64,000 bases of DNA from an uncultured Spirochaeta sp. (GCA_913030605.1 CAJWEZ010000022.1:1-64000); one strand, 5' to 3'; counted from the first letter of the stretch, positions 33,873 to 42,765 are shown. Made by a program: numbers and translations. The notes: generated by a model from the sequence alone, not told the origin.

Positions 33873-36251
33873 ATGGGTGACACCTTTCCGTTCCGCCGGT
33901 CGTTCTCGCTGGCGTTTCTTCTTGAGCATATGCGGCGGCGTGCCGACACCGTCCCGGCGGACGTGGCCGCGCGACTGGAGGAGGCGGCGAGTCGCATTGA
34001 AGCGGTCCCCGGCCTCGCGGAGCCGCGCATCCCGCTGCAGCGCGCCCGGGACAACGCGGCTGCGATCGAAGGTGCTCTGGCCCTGGTGTCTGCCGTGGGG
34101 AGCGATGAACCACTGGCGGTCGTTGAGCCGTTCTCCTTCGATACCGCTCTGGCCTCACCGCAGTTCGATGCGCTTTCCGGGTCCTATTTCACCGAGGAGA
34201 ACGCCGACGAACGGGAAGCCGACGTGGACCGGGAGGCGATCTACGCCTTCGGGTTGATCCTGGCTCACGTCTACCGGTTGCCGGTGGAGCCGGTGTTTGA
34301 CAAGGCGATCCGGGTGGTCGACCCGGAAAGCGGCCTGCCGAGGTACTTCCAGCTGAACGTGGACGAGCGCTTTGTGTCCATCGACGCAGACGACCCGCCG
34401 CCGCTGTCCGATTCGATCCGGGAGGAGCTCCTGGATAACCTGACCGACAGGGAGGTGCTGGCCGCCCACATCGACGCGCGTCGCTTCGAGTTTCGCGGGT
34501 TCCTGATCTTCCGCGCTATCGAAACCACCGACCAGACGCTGGAGAACATGATCAAGAACGAGGTGCTCCGGCCGCGGGCGATTACGGACCGCACGCGGTT
34601 CGGGGTGGTGCAGGAGCACGTGCGGGCCCTGCTGCGGCGACCGGAAGTCGAACTCCAGGTCGCGGCGGTGCACCGTGGTGATGTCCTGTTGCACCACGCC
34701 ACCGGCGACGCAAGCAGTGACTGCATCGTCCACGACGCGCTGCGGCAGGCGATCGACACCTTCGCGGACTCGGTGTTCCTGCAGGTGTTTGAACGCGGCA
34801 GGCCGGTGGTGATCCGCGATCTGCCGAAGACGATGGAACACAGGGGGGCCCGGAAACGGCGTGCCTCCGACGGTCCGACGAGGGCGGCGTACGAGGAGCA
34901 CCTCCTTTCCCGGGGAGTGCGATCGCTGATCGCAGCGCCGCTCGTCCGAAACGATGAGCCGATCGGCGTCCTGAGTCTCACCGCCCACACCGAGGGTGCC
35001 CTGACGCCGTACCATCTCCAGACGCTGCAGCCCGTTCTGCCGCTGTTTGCGGAGAGCATGCAGCGGGCGATCGACGATTTCGAGAATCGCGTGCAGCGGG
35101 TGATCCGTGAGGAGTGTACGGCGATCCATCCCGCGGTCGTCTGGCGCTTTGAGCGGGAGGCAACCGCCTATCTTGAACGGCAGTACGCCGATCCCACCAC
35201 CGCAATGGGACCGATCGGGTTCGATCGGGTGTACCCGCTGTACGCCGCCACCGACATCCGGGGCTCCAGCGTGCTGCGCAATCAGGCGATCCAGGCGGAC
35301 CTCCTGGTGCAGCTTCGGGACGCGACGGCGGTGCTCTCGGCGGTGAAGGAGCGGCGAGGCTGGCCGATCGTCGACGAACTGTTGTTCCGTACCGGCGAGT
35401 TTCAGCGGCTCCTCGCCGAGGGGCTCGGTTCGGGCGAGGAAGTCTCGGTCCTGAGCTTCCTGCGAAACGAGGTGGAACGGCACTTTGACCACTTTGTGGA
35501 GGCGGTGCCGGAGGCGGCCGCGGCGGTGGCGACCTATCGGGGACGGATCCATTCCCAGGCAGGGGCGGTGTACGACCGACGCGCGGCGTTCGACGAGAGT
35601 GTCCGGCAACTCAACCACACGATATCCCGCCTCCTGGACCGGGAACAGGTTCAAGCGCAGGAGATGTTTCCCCACTACTTCGACAAGCAGACGACCGACG
35701 GCGTGGATTTCAGCATGTACGTCGGTGCCTCACTGGTGGAAACCCGCAGCTGGGACACCCTGCACCTCAAGAACCTGCGCCTGTGGCAACTCCTGGTGCT
35801 GGTACGCATCGGTCAGGCGTGCATGACGATCCGGTCGCAGCTACCGGTTCCGCTGGAGACGACGCACCTGGTTGTCGTTCAGAACATGCCGCTGGATATC
35901 GCGTTCCGCTACGACGAGAAACGCTTTCACGTTGAGGGGGCGTACAACATCCGCTACGAGATCATGAAGAAGCGGATCGACAAGGCCACGGTGGAACCGG
36001 ACGGCTCGCGGCTCACGCAGGTCGACACGCTCTCCGTGGTGTTCAGCCAGAAAGAGGAGGAGCAGGAGTACCGTCGCTACCTGCACTTCATGGCGGCGCA
36101 GGGGCTCACCGAGGGCGAACCCGAGGAGATCCGCATCGGGGAACTCCAGGGGGTCTCCGGCCTGCGGGCGCTGCGGGTCTCGCTTGCCGCGCCCTCCGAC
36201 GATCAGGCGGACGTGCGAACCCTGTTGCAGGAGGCACAGCGCATCGGGTAG
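33873..36251 (+). CDS. Large GAF-domain protein with a DIRGSS module
   Basis: 792 residues from ATG 33873. Soluble. The first 250 residues are unassigned. A GAF-like domain spans about 290-420 (SVFLQVFERGRPVVIRDLP, GVRSLIAAPLVRNDEPIGVLSLTA). It is followed by a module with GFDRVYPLYAATDIRGSSVLRNQAIQADLLVQL, a hallmark I recall from GAF proteins of Bacteroidota and others (PLYGxxDIRGSSxxRNxAI), resembling a degenerate cyclase loop with metal-binding Asp. The C-terminus (residues 620-792) has FPHYFDKQTTDGVDFSMYVGASL. No kinase, GGDEF or HD domain. A sensory or signalling role is inferred. Confidence 0.6.
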   Translation: MGDTFPFRRSFSLAFLLEHMRRRADTVPADVAARLEEAASRIEAVPGLAEPRIPLQRARDNAAAIEGALALVSAVGSDEPLAVVEPFSFDTALASPQFDALSGSYFTEENADEREADVDREAIYAFGLILAHVYRLPVEPVFDKAIRVVDPESGLPRYFQLNVDERFVSIDADDPPPLSDSIREELLDNLTDREVLAAHIDARRFEFRGFLIFRAIETTDQTLENMIKNEVLRPRAITDRTRFGVVQEHVRALLRRPEVELQVAAVHRGDVLLHHATGDASSDCIVHDALRQAIDTFADSVFLQVFERGRPVVIRDLPKTMEHRGARKRRASDGPTRAAYEEHLLSRGVRSLIAAPLVRNDEPIGVLSLTAHTEGALTPYHLQTLQPVLPLFAESMQRAIDDFENRVQRVIREECTAIHPAVVWRFEREATAYLERQYADPTTAMGPIGFDRVYPLYAATDIRGSSVLRNQAIQADLLVQLRDATAVLSAVKERRGWPIVDELLFRTGEFQRLLAEGLGSGEEVSVLSFLRNEVERHFDHFVEAVPEAAAAVATYRGRIHSQAGAVYDRRAAFDESVRQLNHTISRLLDREQVQAQEMFPHYFDKQTTDGVDFSMYVGASLVETRSWDTLHLKNLRLWQLLVLVRIGQACMTIRSQLPVPLETTHLVVVQNMPLDIAFRYDEKRFHVEGAYNIRYEIMKKRIDKATVEPDGSRLTQVDTLSVVFSQKEEEQEYRRYLHFMAAQGLTEGEPEEIRIGELQGVSGLRALRVSLAAPSDDQADVRTLLQEAQRIG

Positions 36252-36362
36252 CTCCCGATGCGGTTCGCGCCGCGGCGGACGGTGCGGCCGGCGGATGGCG
36301 CAGCCGGCGACGCGCCGGGGCTACCAAAATGGCCGGAGTGGGTCTACACTGACGCCACTACC

Positions 36363-37322
36363 ATGAACGCACATACCTCACCGATTCTGATTCTCGGCGC
36401 CGGGGCCCTTGGTGCCATGTACGCACAGCGCTTTCACGAGTCCGGTCTGCCGGTGGCGTTTCTCGCCGAGGGCGAGCGCGCGAAACGGCTGCGGACCGAA
36501 GGCGTTGCGGTCAACGGGACGCGGCTTTCGATTCCCGTTGTCGAACCCGACGGCGTCGCTCCCGGGCCGGCTGAATCGCCGGCCGTCGTCATCGTCGCCC
36601 TCAAGGATCAGCACGTGCCGGCGGCGCTTCCGTCGCTGGCGGCCGCCATCGGCGCCGACACCACCGTCTTTTCGGTAATGAACGGCATCGACAGCGAACG
36701 GCAGATCGCCGAGGGGATCGGCGACCCCGTTGACGGGGGCCGGGTGCTCCACTGCATGGTCGCCGGCATGGACGCCGTGCGCGAGGGCAACGCCGTGGAG
36801 TACACGCGCCTGGGAACGGTGTTCATCGGCGAGCGACGCAACGACCCCGGCGCCCCGACCCCGCGGGTGGCGGCGGTTCAGCGGCTGCTGGACGCCGCGG
36901 GCGTGGCGTGGAACACGCCCGAGGACATGGAGCGGGCGATCTGGAACAAGTTCATGCTCAACGTGGGGATCAACCAGTGGTCCGCGGTCCTCGGGGCGCC
37001 GTACCGGGTGTTTCATCGGCAGGACCACGCGCGCAACCTGATGCGCACCACCATGCACGAGGTGCTCGCGGTGGCCCGGGCGCGGGAGGTGGCGCTGTCG
37101 GACGAGGACCTCGAACACTGGTTCTCCGTGGTCGACACCCTCGGTCCCGACGGAAAAACCTCCATGCTGCAGGACGTGGAAGCCGGTCGCAAGACGGAGG
37201 TCGAAATGTTTGCCGGTCGGATGGTTGAGATGGGCCGGGAGGCGGGAATCCCGACGCCGCTGAACCAGGCCCTCCTGGACGCGATCCGCGCCGTGGAGGA
37301 AGAGGGGTTGCGGCGCCGGTAG
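36363..37322 (+). CDS. panE: 2-dehydropantoate 2-reductase
   Basis: 319 residues from ATG 36363. Ketopantoate reductase of pantothenate/CoA synthesis. Rossmann loop ILGAGALGAMYAQRF, VIVALKDQHV, VFSVMNGIDSERQIAE (NG motif), the catalytic Lys region DMERAIWNKFMLNVGINQWSA (K and N) and the C-terminal TSMLQDVEAGRKTEVEMFAGRMVEMG with the substrate Ser/Asp/Glu. Full length. No panB or panC nearby; related ketoacid reductases of the same family cannot be excluded. Confidence 0.88.
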   Translation: MNAHTSPILILGAGALGAMYAQRFHESGLPVAFLAEGERAKRLRTEGVAVNGTRLSIPVVEPDGVAPGPAESPAVVIVALKDQHVPAALPSLAAAIGADTTVFSVMNGIDSERQIAEGIGDPVDGGRVLHCMVAGMDAVREGNAVEYTRLGTVFIGERRNDPGAPTPRVAAVQRLLDAAGVAWNTPEDMERAIWNKFMLNVGINQWSAVLGAPYRVFHRQDHARNLMRTTMHEVLAVARAREVALSDEDLEHWFSVVDTLGPDGKTSMLQDVEAGRKTEVEMFAGRMVEMGREAGIPTPLNQALLDAIRAVEEEGLRRR

Positions 37323-37425
37323 GTCACCGGCGGACGAGCGGACTGAAGACGGGGGCGCGGATGGCGACCCCGCGAAGCGGCGGACCCGCGCGGTGCGGGC
37401 CGCACTACCGCCTCGCGCCGTCCGT

Positions 37426-38781
37426 CTACCTTTTGGCGTGCGCCTCCCGCAGCGCCGCGGCACTGTGGCGCGCGGCGTGCCAGAGCATGAGTCCCACCAC
37501 CACCGTTGCGCCGATCGCCCAGGGATTGCCCTGGAAGAGGTGAAACAGCCAGAAGCGCACGTGGTTGCCTCCGTCGGTGAAGGCCGTGATCTGGCGCGTC
37601 GTCTCGAACTCGACGCCGGCGCTTGCCGACAGCTCCGTATAGAGCGGGGCGAGGACGCTGGCGATCCAGAGGTAGCTGGCGACGATCGGAACGCCGGTCA
37701 GGACCCCGCGAATGACGTTTCCGCGATGGGCAAGGGTGATCACCGCCATCACCGAGATGAGGTTCGGCAGGTCACCCAGCGGCAGAACCCGGTTGCCGGG
37801 GACGATGAACGCCAGAATCAGCGCCACCGGCATGAGCAGCAGACCGGTGGCGATCACCGACTTGTGGCCCATGACGACACCGGTGTCCATGGCGAAGTAG
37901 AGCTCGTGGTTCTCGCCGAATCGCCGCGCGAGGCGTTCCTTGAGGTGTTCCCCCAGCGGCCCGAAGCCTTCGCCGATGAGCCCCGCCGCCTTCGGCAGCA
38001 GGAACATGACCGCGGCGATGTGCACCGCCAGTTCCAGCGTGTCGCGGACGGAGTACCCGGCGGCAATCGCCAGGCCGAGGCCAACGAGCAGTCCCAGGAC
38101 CATCGGCTCCCCGATTAGGCCAATCGATTTCCCCTCCTTCTCCGGGTTGAACTCCCAGTTCCGAACGCCGGGAATCCGGTCCCACACCCAGTCCATGACG
38201 GTGGCGAAGGGCAGCATACCCGTCACCGATACCGGTGAGACCGCCACGCTCCGCAGCCCCATCTCGCGCTCCACGTAGGCTCCGGAAAAGTCCGCCGTCT
38301 TGAACGTGTACGCCGCGATCACCAGCGTTGACGCCATGCCGAGCCACAGCGACCCGGTCACCGCCTGCAGCAGGGCACCGATAAGGGCGAAGTGCCACAC
38401 GTTCCACAGGTCGATGTACACCGTCCGCGTCCAGCGCAGGCTGACCATGATCACGTTCAGCAGCACCACGAACGGAATCGACAGTGGTCCGATCAGGCTC
38501 CCCCAGGTGATCGCCGCCAGCGGTGGCCAGCCCACGTCCAGGACCGGAAAGTCCAGTCCCCGGACCTCGCTGATCGCCTCCACCGCGGGGGAGATGTTGG
38601 ACACAAAGAAATCGAACGCGATGAACACACCGGCGAATCCCACGCCGAGTCGCAAGCCCACGAGAAACGCATCCCGGAGCTTCATGCCGACGATCAGCGC
38701 CATGACGAAGATGATGATCGGCAGCATGACGTACGCCGGGAACGAGAAAAACGAATCGATGAGTCGTGAAAAGGTTTGCAT
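37426..38781 (-). CDS. PTS galactitol-type EIIC component, orphan
   Basis: 451 residues, about ten hydrophobic segments. Matches the EIIC-GAT family (GatC/SgcC): FPAYVMLPIIIFVMALIVGMKL at the start, VLDVGWPPLAAITWGSLIGPLSIP, RTVYIDLWNVWHFALIGAL, and the ELYFAMDTGVVMGHKSVIATGLLLMPVALILAFIVPGN signature near residue 310-345 (given in part). A complete system needs GatA (EIIA) and GatB (EIIB); neither is within 25 kb on either side, nor are galactitol catabolic genes. The EIIC may therefore be energised by components elsewhere or work as a non-PTS carrier. Confidence 0.8.
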   Translation of the reverse strand: MQTFSRLIDSFFSFPAYVMLPIIIFVMALIVGMKLRDAFLVGLRLGVGFAGVFIAFDFFVSNISPAVEAISEVRGLDFPVLDVGWPPLAAITWGSLIGPLSIPFVVLLNVIMVSLRWTRTVYIDLWNVWHFALIGALLQAVTGSLWLGMASTLVIAAYTFKTADFSGAYVEREMGLRSVAVSPVSVTGMLPFATVMDWVWDRIPGVRNWEFNPEKEGKSIGLIGEPMVLGLLVGLGLAIAAGYSVRDTLELAVHIAAVMFLLPKAAGLIGEGFGPLGEHLKERLARRFGENHELYFAMDTGVVMGHKSVIATGLLLMPVALILAFIVPGNRVLPLGDLPNLISVMAVITLAHRGNVIRGVLTGVPIVASYLWIASVLAPLYTELSASAGVEFETTRQITAFTDGGNHVRFWLFHLFQGNPWAIGATVVVGLMLWHAARHSAAALREAHAKR

Positions 38782-38931
38782 TGCCCGTATGATCGCGGGA
38801 GAGGGGGGGGAAATGTCTACCGTCGACCGGTCCGGACCGGTCCGGAGCGATCACACGCCATCACCGTACCGGAACGCCGGTGCGGGGTGTATACTCCCGC
38901 TCTCACATATTCTGCATCACGGAGGAATACA

Positions 38932-39270
38932 ATGGACGAAAAACTCGTCGTGGTCTGGTCGAGCGGGGACCGGGAGGTCGCCCTGAAGATGGTCTTCATG
39001 TACACGCGCAACGCGCGCAAGCGCGGGTGGTTTGACGACGTCACGTTCGTGATCTGGGGCCCATCGGCGCAGCTGCTCGCCGCCGACGCCGAGATTCAGG
39101 CCGGTGTCGCCGAAATGAAGAACGAGGGCGTGCGCCTCGAGGCGTGTCGCGCCTGCGCCGATGGGTACGGCGTCTCGGCGGACCTGGAGAGCCTGGGCGT
39201 GGACGTGCGCTACATGGGCGAACCGCTCACCGGGTACCTCAAGGAGGGGCGCAGGGTCCTGACCTTCTGA
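38932..39270 (+). CDS. DsrE/DsrF-like small protein
   Basis: 112 residues from ATG 38932, with GGAGG 7 nt upstream and a near-consensus TATACT at about 38890. DsrE fold: KLVVVWSSGDREVALKMVFMYTRNA at the start, FVIWGPSAQLLAADAEIQAGVAEMKNEGV, then the cysteine pair EACRACADGYGVS and LGVDVRYMGEPLTGYLKEGRRVLTF. In the family a similar cysteine accepts sulfur; here CxxC could carry sulfane sulfur. Cytoplasmic. Not in a dsr or tus operon. Confidence 0.8.
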   Translation: MDEKLVVVWSSGDREVALKMVFMYTRNARKRGWFDDVTFVIWGPSAQLLAADAEIQAGVAEMKNEGVRLEACRACADGYGVSADLESLGVDVRYMGEPLTGYLKEGRRVLTF

Positions 39271-39285
39271 GGCCGCCGACGGCGG

Positions 39286-39804
39286 CTACCATTCCACGAT
39301 GAGGCGCACAACAAGCGGACGAGCCGTTGACCGGCCGACGCGCCGAACGTGGTACCCACTGCCGTCGTGGCGCTCTTCATACTCCGCGAACCCGTACCTG
39401 TAGCCGAGTGTGAACGTCGTTACGCGTTGGAACGGTGGAATGCGAACGCCGATATCGGCGGCCGCGCTCGGCAGGACGAGGAGTCCTGCGTCGGGATCGA
39501 AGAAGTCGGCTTCCACCGTCAGTCCAGCCTCGAACAGATGGACGGACGGCAGCGTGAACGCCTGTCGGACCGACACCGCCGCGCCGACGGGAAACTCGTC
39601 GGAACGGAGGTGTCGCGTGACGAGAATACCGGTCTGTGTCCGTGTACAGCGGCTGCCGTAGTCGAGCAGGACACCGCCGCCGGCATCTCGCGGGCCGATC
39701 TGTACAAACGGCGACAGCTCGAGTGCAGCGATCGGTGGTACCGGACCTGCGAGAATCGCGCACACGACTATCAGTATCGATCGCCGCATCGTCACGTGGA
39801 TCAT
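39286..39804 (-). CDS. Exported beta-rich protein, third gene of the TetR-linked operon
   Basis: 172 residues (or 167 from the internal MRRS start). Signal peptide ends at AALEL (MRRSILIVVCAILAGPVPPIAA). The mature region alternates hydrophobic and polar residues in short strands (VVRLIVEW at the very end, GYRYGFAEYEER) and ends with a Trp, as in small outer-membrane beta-barrels. Its ATGA overlaps the preceding gene. Function unknown. Confidence 0.55.
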   Translation of the reverse strand: MIHVTMRRSILIVVCAILAGPVPPIAALELSPFVQIGPRDAGGGVLLDYGSRCTRTQTGILVTRHLRSDEFPVGAAVSVRQAFTLPSVHLFEAGLTVEADFFDPDAGLLVLPSAAADIGVRIPPFQRVTTFTLGYRYGFAEYEERHDGSGYHVRRVGRSTARPLVVRLIVEW

Positions 39805-40523
39805 TCGTTACCTCCCACCTGCACTGTGGCGTGGTTGATGATACGCAACGCCGAGTCGATGCCGGCGAGATCGTCGTAGACGGTTCCGACGCCGATATCC
39901 CCCGGTTCGCTGTGACCGGTCAACTGCATCGTACGGGAGGCCCCGGGAACCGTCGTGTCGACGCCTGCGCAATAGATCAGCGCGGGCTGACCGCTCCCTC
40001 CGGGCCCTCCGGAGTAGCCGGACGTGCCAGGCCCGGCCCCGTCGGGATACGCTGCCGTGTAGTCCACGGAGTGGTTGATTTCGAGCCACACGTACACCTC
40101 CGCGGGGGGCGAATCCCATGAGACCACGTACGCGCTGTCGTCGACCGGCGTTGCTCCGGTGACACCGTCCGGGGCCGGTGACGAGGATGTCGGCTGGCCT
40201 CCCCGCGCCAGGGACCACACCGGGAGCGCCTCCGGCCGTCCGTCGTCGGCGCGGATCCACGATGCGTTTCCCATTTTCGCCGTCACGAACACCGTACCGA
40301 CAAAGTCCAGCGGGTCCGCCGAAGCTGTCATCCACACCGCGAACGTGGGTGGGTTCGGACGCGAAATCGGCCCCAAGATTGGGTAGTCATGAAGCCACTC
40401 ATCGCCCACCGAAATTTCGATGAGCATTTCGCCGCTCCCCACCGGGACCGGATCCAGGGTGCACCCGGCGCAGATGCACACGATGAGCGCAACCCCGATG
40501 GTGGGCCCGACGACACGGTTCAT
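39801..40523 (-). CDS. Exported lipoprotein, paralogue B of the TetR-linked operon
   Basis: 240 residues from ATG 40523. Lipoprotein signal with lipobox VCICAGC (Cys near residue 20). The mature part shares a pattern with the upstream gene: HDYPILGPISRPNPPTFAVWM, VGTVFVTAKMGNASWIRADDGRPEALPVWSLARGGQ, then VYVWLEINHSVDYTAAYPDG and GQPALIYCAGVD. Both copies thus have the order FPILG..NPP..W, TVFVT..SW, RPEALPVW, NHS.D, SGQP.L.YA. I do not recognise the family. It starts in a 4-bp ATGA overlap with the first gene. Confidence 0.62.
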   Translation of the reverse strand: MNRVVGPTIGVALIVCICAGCTLDPVPVGSGEMLIEISVGDEWLHDYPILGPISRPNPPTFAVWMTASADPLDFVGTVFVTAKMGNASWIRADDGRPEALPVWSLARGGQPTSSSPAPDGVTGATPVDDSAYVVSWDSPPAEVYVWLEINHSVDYTAAYPDGAGPGTSGYSGGPGGSGQPALIYCAGVDTTVPGASRTMQLTGHSEPGDIGVGTVYDDLAGIDSALRIINHATVQVGGNE

Positions 40524-41308
40524 CTGTCGCCCGCCGCGGCGCGCCGCACAGACACCGTCGCGCGATCCACGATGGAGCGTGCGGTGTCTACCGACAGGAG
40601 TTCCGATCGGATGTCGCCGTCGCTGCCGGAGGGCGACCCGTGTCCCACGAGCCGCAATTTGATCGTATCGGTTTCCGAAAGATCCACCGTGGCTGCATAC
40701 ACCAGCGACGGTTGTCCGCTGCCCCATTCGCCGCCGTTGTAGTGCGGATCGTTTGTGTCGAGGTCGGGGCGGTACACGGCGTTGAAATCGAGGGAGTGGT
40801 TCACCTCGAGGAACACGACGACCTGCCGGTCGGTTCCGGTATCGAACGTGGCGTTGAGATCGAACTCCTCCGTCGGCGTGGCGAGGGTTACCGCATCCGG
40901 CATCGGGAGGTCTCTCGTCGGAAGCGGGTTCCCGTCCTCGGCAAACTGTCCACGCCGATGGGTCCAGACCGGAAGCGCCTCGGGTCGACGAATCTCGTCC
41001 GCCGGAACGTCTCCGGGGGCACGACGCCACGACTGGGTCGCGACTCTCTCGGTGACGAACAACGTGGCGAGGTAATCTCCCGAAGGCGACTCAACCCAGG
41101 CGGCCATCTGGGGCGGGTTGTTTTTGTGGATGAAACCCAGAATCGGGAAACGGTGCAGGTGTTCGGCCCCCGGTGTGACCCGTAGATCGAAGACCGCAGC
41201 CGACGCTCCGTAGGAACGGGTATCACTCACAGGCGTCTCTCCGGCGCCGCTGCCGTAGGCTGCTCCGATTGTCGTGACGATCAGTCCCATCACACATGCC
41301 CATCTCAT
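40520..41308 (-). CDS. Exported protein, paralogue A of the TetR-linked operon
   Basis: 262 residues from ATG 41308 (AAAGGAG upstream). Signal peptide 1-19 without a lipobox (MGLIVTTIGAAYGSGAG). Mature pattern: HRFPILGFIHKNNPPQMAAWVES, YLATLFVTERVATQSWRR, RRPEALPVWTHRRGQF, VVFLEVNHSLDFNAVY, GSGQPSLVYAATVDL. It is the paralogue of the following lipoprotein gene; the two were made by an old duplication. Weak overall resemblance to DUF2271-type periplasmic proteins is only a suggestion. First gene of the three-gene operon, divergent from tetR. Confidence 0.62.
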   Translation of the reverse strand: MRWACVMGLIVTTIGAAYGSGAGETPVSDTRSYGASAAVFDLRVTPGAEHLHRFPILGFIHKNNPPQMAAWVESPSGDYLATLFVTERVATQSWRRAPGDVPADEIRRPEALPVWTHRRGQFAEDGNPLPTRDLPMPDAVTLATPTEEFDLNATFDTGTDRQVVVFLEVNHSLDFNAVYRPDLDTNDPHYNGGEWGSGQPSLVYAATVDLSETDTIKLRLVGHGSPSGSDGDIRSELLSVDTARSIVDRATVSVRRAAAGDR

Positions 41309-41310
41309 GG

Positions 41311-41338
41311 TATACTCCTTTTGTAACCACCTGGTTAC
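41311..41338. promoter_or_regulatory. Palindromic operator between the exported-protein operon and tetR
   Basis: Perfect inverted repeat GTAACC-ACCT-GGTTAC (41323-41338). Just left of it is TATACT (41311-41316), a rightward -10 whose start point would fall on the palindrome. On the leftward side the palindrome directly precedes the AAAGGAG of the exported-protein operon. The layout is typical of a TetR-family repressor controlling itself and the divergent genes. Confidence 0.75.
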
Positions 41339-41438
41339 TTATGTCGGTGCTTCGAACAGTGAAACACCCGCCACATCACAATGCGTTACCGTGAGGCGGG
41401 CACCTGTTTCGCGGGCGCATGACCGGGGAGGCGTACCG

Positions 41439-42065
41439 ATGACGGAGTCCAACAAAAAACGGTCGCGGACCCGCAACCGCGCGCGCACGCGAGGAAAGCT
41501 GATCGATGCCGCGATCGCGCTCATTGAGGAACGCGGAATGCAGGCTGTCGGCGTGAATGCGATTGCCGCGCGGGCCGGTGTCAGCAAGGTTCTGATCTAC
41601 CGGTATTTCTCAGACATACACGGGCTGTTTCGGGCGGTGGCCGAGCGCCTGGCCGAACGGGGGACCGCGCCGGTGGATGTCCCTGCGGGGCTGGGTGACG
41701 GAGAGCCGTTTCGCCGGTTCGTCCGCGATGTTCTTGTGAACACGCACACGGCGCTGGATGAGGATGCAGTGACCAAACGAATCATGGTGCAGGAGCTGGG
41801 GGAGGATAACGAACTGACCCGAGCGATCGCCGCGGCCCGGGAAGCGCGCGGGCTGCGAATTACCGCGGCGATCCGTGAGGCGGTGAGCGCCGAGGTAGAC
41901 TTCGAGGCCCTCGTCGCGGTGGTTTCGTCTTCGATCTTCTTTCTGACGTTGAAATCCGATCGCGTTCGGATGTTCAACGGGATCGACCTTCACTCGGAGG
42001 AAGGATGGAACCGGATTTGCGATACGCTCGCCGGTCTCGTCGATGCCTTCCTGGGTTCGAGCTGA
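41439..42065 (+). CDS. TetR/AcrR-family transcriptional regulator
   Basis: 208 residues from ATG 41439 (GGGGAGG upstream). N-terminal DNA-binding domain: RGKLIDAAIALIEERGMQAVGVNAIAARAGVSKVLIYRYFSDIHGLFRAV, the standard helix-turn-helix with YRYF. The C-terminal domain is helical with a hydrophobic face (EALVAVVSSSIFFLTLKSDRVRMFNGID). It divergently faces the three exported-protein genes and is 100 bp from the palindrome. The effector is unknown. Confidence 0.9.
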   Translation: MTESNKKRSRTRNRARTRGKLIDAAIALIEERGMQAVGVNAIAARAGVSKVLIYRYFSDIHGLFRAVAERLAERGTAPVDVPAGLGDGEPFRRFVRDVLVNTHTALDEDAVTKRIMVQELGEDNELTRAIAAAREARGLRITAAIREAVSAEVDFEALVAVVSSSIFFLTLKSDRVRMFNGIDLHSEEGWNRICDTLAGLVDAFLGSS

Positions 42066-42141
42066 CACCGACGTGCGTGCGCCCGCGTGGGAGTCCTCCG
42101 TTCCTCCTACGCGGCACGGTGTGTTCCGACCGGTTGCGCGC

Positions 42142-42170
42142 TTGCGGGATTCCGCAGCCCGGGCGATGAT
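42142..42170 (+). promoter_or_regulatory. Promoter of the 86-residue gene/MIP18-like gene
   Basis: TTGCGG (42142-42147), 17 bp, GATGAT (42165-42170), then ACTGGT and ATG 42177. Leaderless-type spacing. Confidence 0.5.
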
Positions 42171-42176
42171 ACTGGT

Positions 42177-42437
42177 ATGGACGCCCGACTTCCCACGGCT
42201 CTCCGCGAGAAATACCGTCTGGTTCATGTACCGGGACAGCGTCGATGCCGGGACTGGCTCCGCGCCACCGGAACGCGCATCGATGAGGGCCTGCCGGCGG
42301 AGCAGGCGGGGCTCGCTGCGGCGCAGGCGGTGTTCCCCTACGAGGCGGCCCGCACCGCACGCCCCGACTCGCCGCCGGTCACCGAGCTACTCTCACTGGG
42401 CGGTGACGAGACCGCGGCGGGAGGGACCCCGTCATGA
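42177..42437 (+). CDS. Small hypothetical protein
   Basis: 86 residues from ATG 42177, chosen because the promoter ends 6 bp before it; longer in-frame extensions reach 42087. Arg/Ala-rich, no signal peptide. VHVPGQRRCRDWLRATGTRIDEGLPAEQAG is the most structured part. No motif recognised. Overlaps the next gene (ATGA). Confidence 0.45.
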   Translation: MDARLPTALREKYRLVHVPGQRRCRDWLRATGTRIDEGLPAEQAGLAAAQAVFPYEAARTARPDSPPVTELLSLGGDETAAGGTPS

Positions 42438-42715
42438 ACGGCCCTGACCCCACCGTACAGCGGCGCATTGACCGGATTCTCTCCCGGGTTCGCGATCCCG
42501 AAAGCGGACTCGCAATCGCCGATCTGGGTCTCGTACGGCGGGTGCGGGTCGCCGATGCCCATAGTGTCATCTATCTGGATGTGCCCTTCGATGCCCACGC
42601 CCCGGGCTGCCTCACCTGTGCGGGAATTGCGATGACGATCATCATGGGTATCCGGCGCGATCTCTCCGCCGCGTTCGAGGAAGAGTTTCCGGGTTACCGC
42701 GTCGAGTTCATCTGA
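42434..42715 (+). CDS. MIP18/DUF59-like iron-sulfur assembly protein
   Basis: 93 residues. MIP18-family fold: VRDPESGLAIADLGLVRRVRV matches the conserved (V)xDPExxxxIxxLGLV start of SufT/PaaD-like proteins, then YLDVPFDAHAPGCLTCAGIAMTIIMGIR with a CxxC in place of the usual single Cys, and FPGYRVEFI. These act in iron-sulfur cluster maturation. Coupled to the 86-residue gene by an ATGA overlap. Confidence 0.8.
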   Translation: MNGPDPTVQRRIDRILSRVRDPESGLAIADLGLVRRVRVADAHSVIYLDVPFDAHAPGCLTCAGIAMTIIMGIRRDLSAAFEEEFPGYRVEFI

Positions 42716-42765
42716 CCTGCCGGGTTCGAGCGGATCGCAGTATCTTCGATGCGGAGGTACTCCTC

